From Mediterraneibacter faecis JCM 15917 (GTDB lineage: Bacteria; Bacillota; Clostridia; Lachnospirales; Lachnospiraceae), in NCBI GenBank assembly GCA_001312505.1, contig BBDW01000003.1, positions 62,001-126,000 on the forward strand: a stretch of 64,000 bases of DNA, in the 5' to 3' direction. Of the stretch, positions 63,251-64,000 are shown in pieces; within the stretch, counting starts at the first letter, position 1; every line of letters begins with the position of its first letter. A program made the position numbers and the translations under genes. The notes beneath the pieces were generated by a model, which was not told the origin of the DNA, ran no database searches, and saw only the letters and a program-made list of their open reading frames with translations.

Positions 63251-64000
63251 ATGGCAGAAAATTATCAATTTGAAACACGATGTATTCACGGGGGGGACGG
63301 AGGATTTGTAGAGGAACATCCATACGGAGCAGTCTCCGTTCCCATTTTTCAGACAGCAACCTTCGCACACCCGGGAATCGGGAAAAGTACAGGATATGAT
63401 TATTCTCGTGAGAGCAATCCGACACGGTATGAATTAGAAAGCGTAATGTCCTCTTTAGAAGGAGCGGATGACAGTATTGCGTGCGCGACAGGAATGGCGG
63501 CAATTGGAATCTGCCTGGAGCTTTTCGGAGAAGGCAGTCATATTTTATGTACAGAAGATCTGTACGGCGGAACTGTGCGAATGTTTGAAAGCATTGGCGA
63601 AAAGCGAGGATTAAAGTTTTCTTATGTAGATACTTCAGATATTGATCTTGTAAGAAAGAATATCAGAAAGAGACGAAGGCACTTTATATTGAGACACCAA
63701 GCAATCCAACGATGAGAATCACAGATTTTGCAGAGATGAGAAAGCTTGCGGATGAATTCGGGTTACTGATTCTTGCGGATAATACATTCCTTTCTCCTTA
63801 TTTCCAGAAACCGCTACAGTTGGGTGCTGATATTGTAGTACATAGCGGAACAAAATTTCTTGGAGGACACAATGATGTTCTCGCAGGATTTGTTTGTGTC
63901 AAAGGGAAAGAGCTGTCGGAAAAATTGCGTTATACATATAAGACGGTTGGCTGTAGTCTGTCTCCGTTTGACAGTTTCCTTGTACTTCGCGGAATCAAAA
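63251..64000 (+). CDS. Cystathionine gamma-synthase/lyase-type PLP enzyme (3' partial, one frame slip)
   Basis: Reads FETRCIHG, SVPIFQTATFAHPG, YDYSRESNPTRYELE, then ATGMAAIG, LGADIVVHSGTKFLGGHND with the PLP lysine, and continues past the right edge. Three A at 63667-63669 should be four (AGA AAA GAG), giving IRKETKALYIETPSNPTMR. A seven-G run at 63290-63296 (IHGGDGG) adds one Gly. Belongs to the Cys/Met-metabolism family; MetB versus MccB activity cannot be told apart here. Start ATG 63251 behind AAGGAGCAG. Confidence 0.88.

Overview
The window looks like a chromosome segment of a gut Lachnospiraceae (Clostridia, Bacillota). Support comes from strong AGGAG-type ribosome sites, A/T-rich spacers with TTGACA/TATAAT promoters, many U-tailed terminators, and the gene set: SipW-type signal peptidase with LPXTG pili, PTS beta-glucoside loci with RpiR regulators, a ThrH phosphatase, and a Gram-positive Pel-type polysaccharide operon. 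No rRNA, tRNA, CRISPR array, phage or intact insertion sequence is visible. The genus cannot be fixed from the sequence alone.

Layout. 1-4.7 kb: iron/heme/corrinoid-type ABC uptake operon (surface binding proteins, permease, ATPase). 4.8-9.3 kb: NSS transporter, phosphohexomutase, ThrH, a type I toxin gene. 9.3-15.1 kb: YkvI-like transporter divergent from a redoxin / flavin-FeS ene-reductase / C-S lyase / MarR set. 15.3-22.4 kb: AAA-PD-(D/E)XK gene, inositol-phosphatase-family gene, and a cellobiose-type PTS locus (RpiR, IIB, IIC, IIA, 6-phospho-beta-glucosidase). 22.9-25.1 kb: Rpn-type nuclease gene with a 21-bp repeat, a glucosidase remnant and a IIA-Glc gene. 25.5-35.9 kb: pilus island (SipW peptidase, giant LPXTG adhesin, major pilin, sortase, minor pilin, second sortase). 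36.0-47.0 kb: Pel-type exopolysaccharide operon pelD-pelE-deacetylase-pelF-pelG followed by CotH, VTC and DUF4956 genes. 47.1-52.1 kb: two near-identical DHDPS/NAL-family aldolase genes, an Nramp-like transporter without the usual metal residues, and a LacI regulator. 52.3-53.5 kb: AAA/DUF4143 ATPase. 53.7-60.0 kb: second ene-reductase plus beta-glucoside PTS IIBC, RpiR, 6-phospho-beta-glucosidase and IIA. 60.2-64.0 kb: cysteine/methionine sulfur genes (cysK, metY-type, Rrf2 regulator, metB-type), running off the right edge.

A second theme is sequence quality. About 45 G (or C) tracts are written as exactly 7 bases where conserved protein motifs call for 4, adding one Gly or Pro. About 27 further one- or two-base slips, mostly in homopolymers, break otherwise intact genes. 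I therefore describe most broken genes as single CDSs with the slip located, not as pseudogenes. Restoring one base (or the stated number) at each named site gives a continuous reading frame of family-typical length in every case.

Functional threads worth following are: the aldolase-pair/Nramp-like/LacI locus, which looks like an undescribed organic-acid or sugar-acid pathway; the beta-glucoside PTS locus that carries its own ene-reductase, suggesting coupled deglycosylation and reduction of phenolic glucosides; and the Pel operon extended by CotH/VTC/DUF4956, whose PelD keeps a cyclic-di-GMP I-site motif next to a degenerate GGDEF signature.
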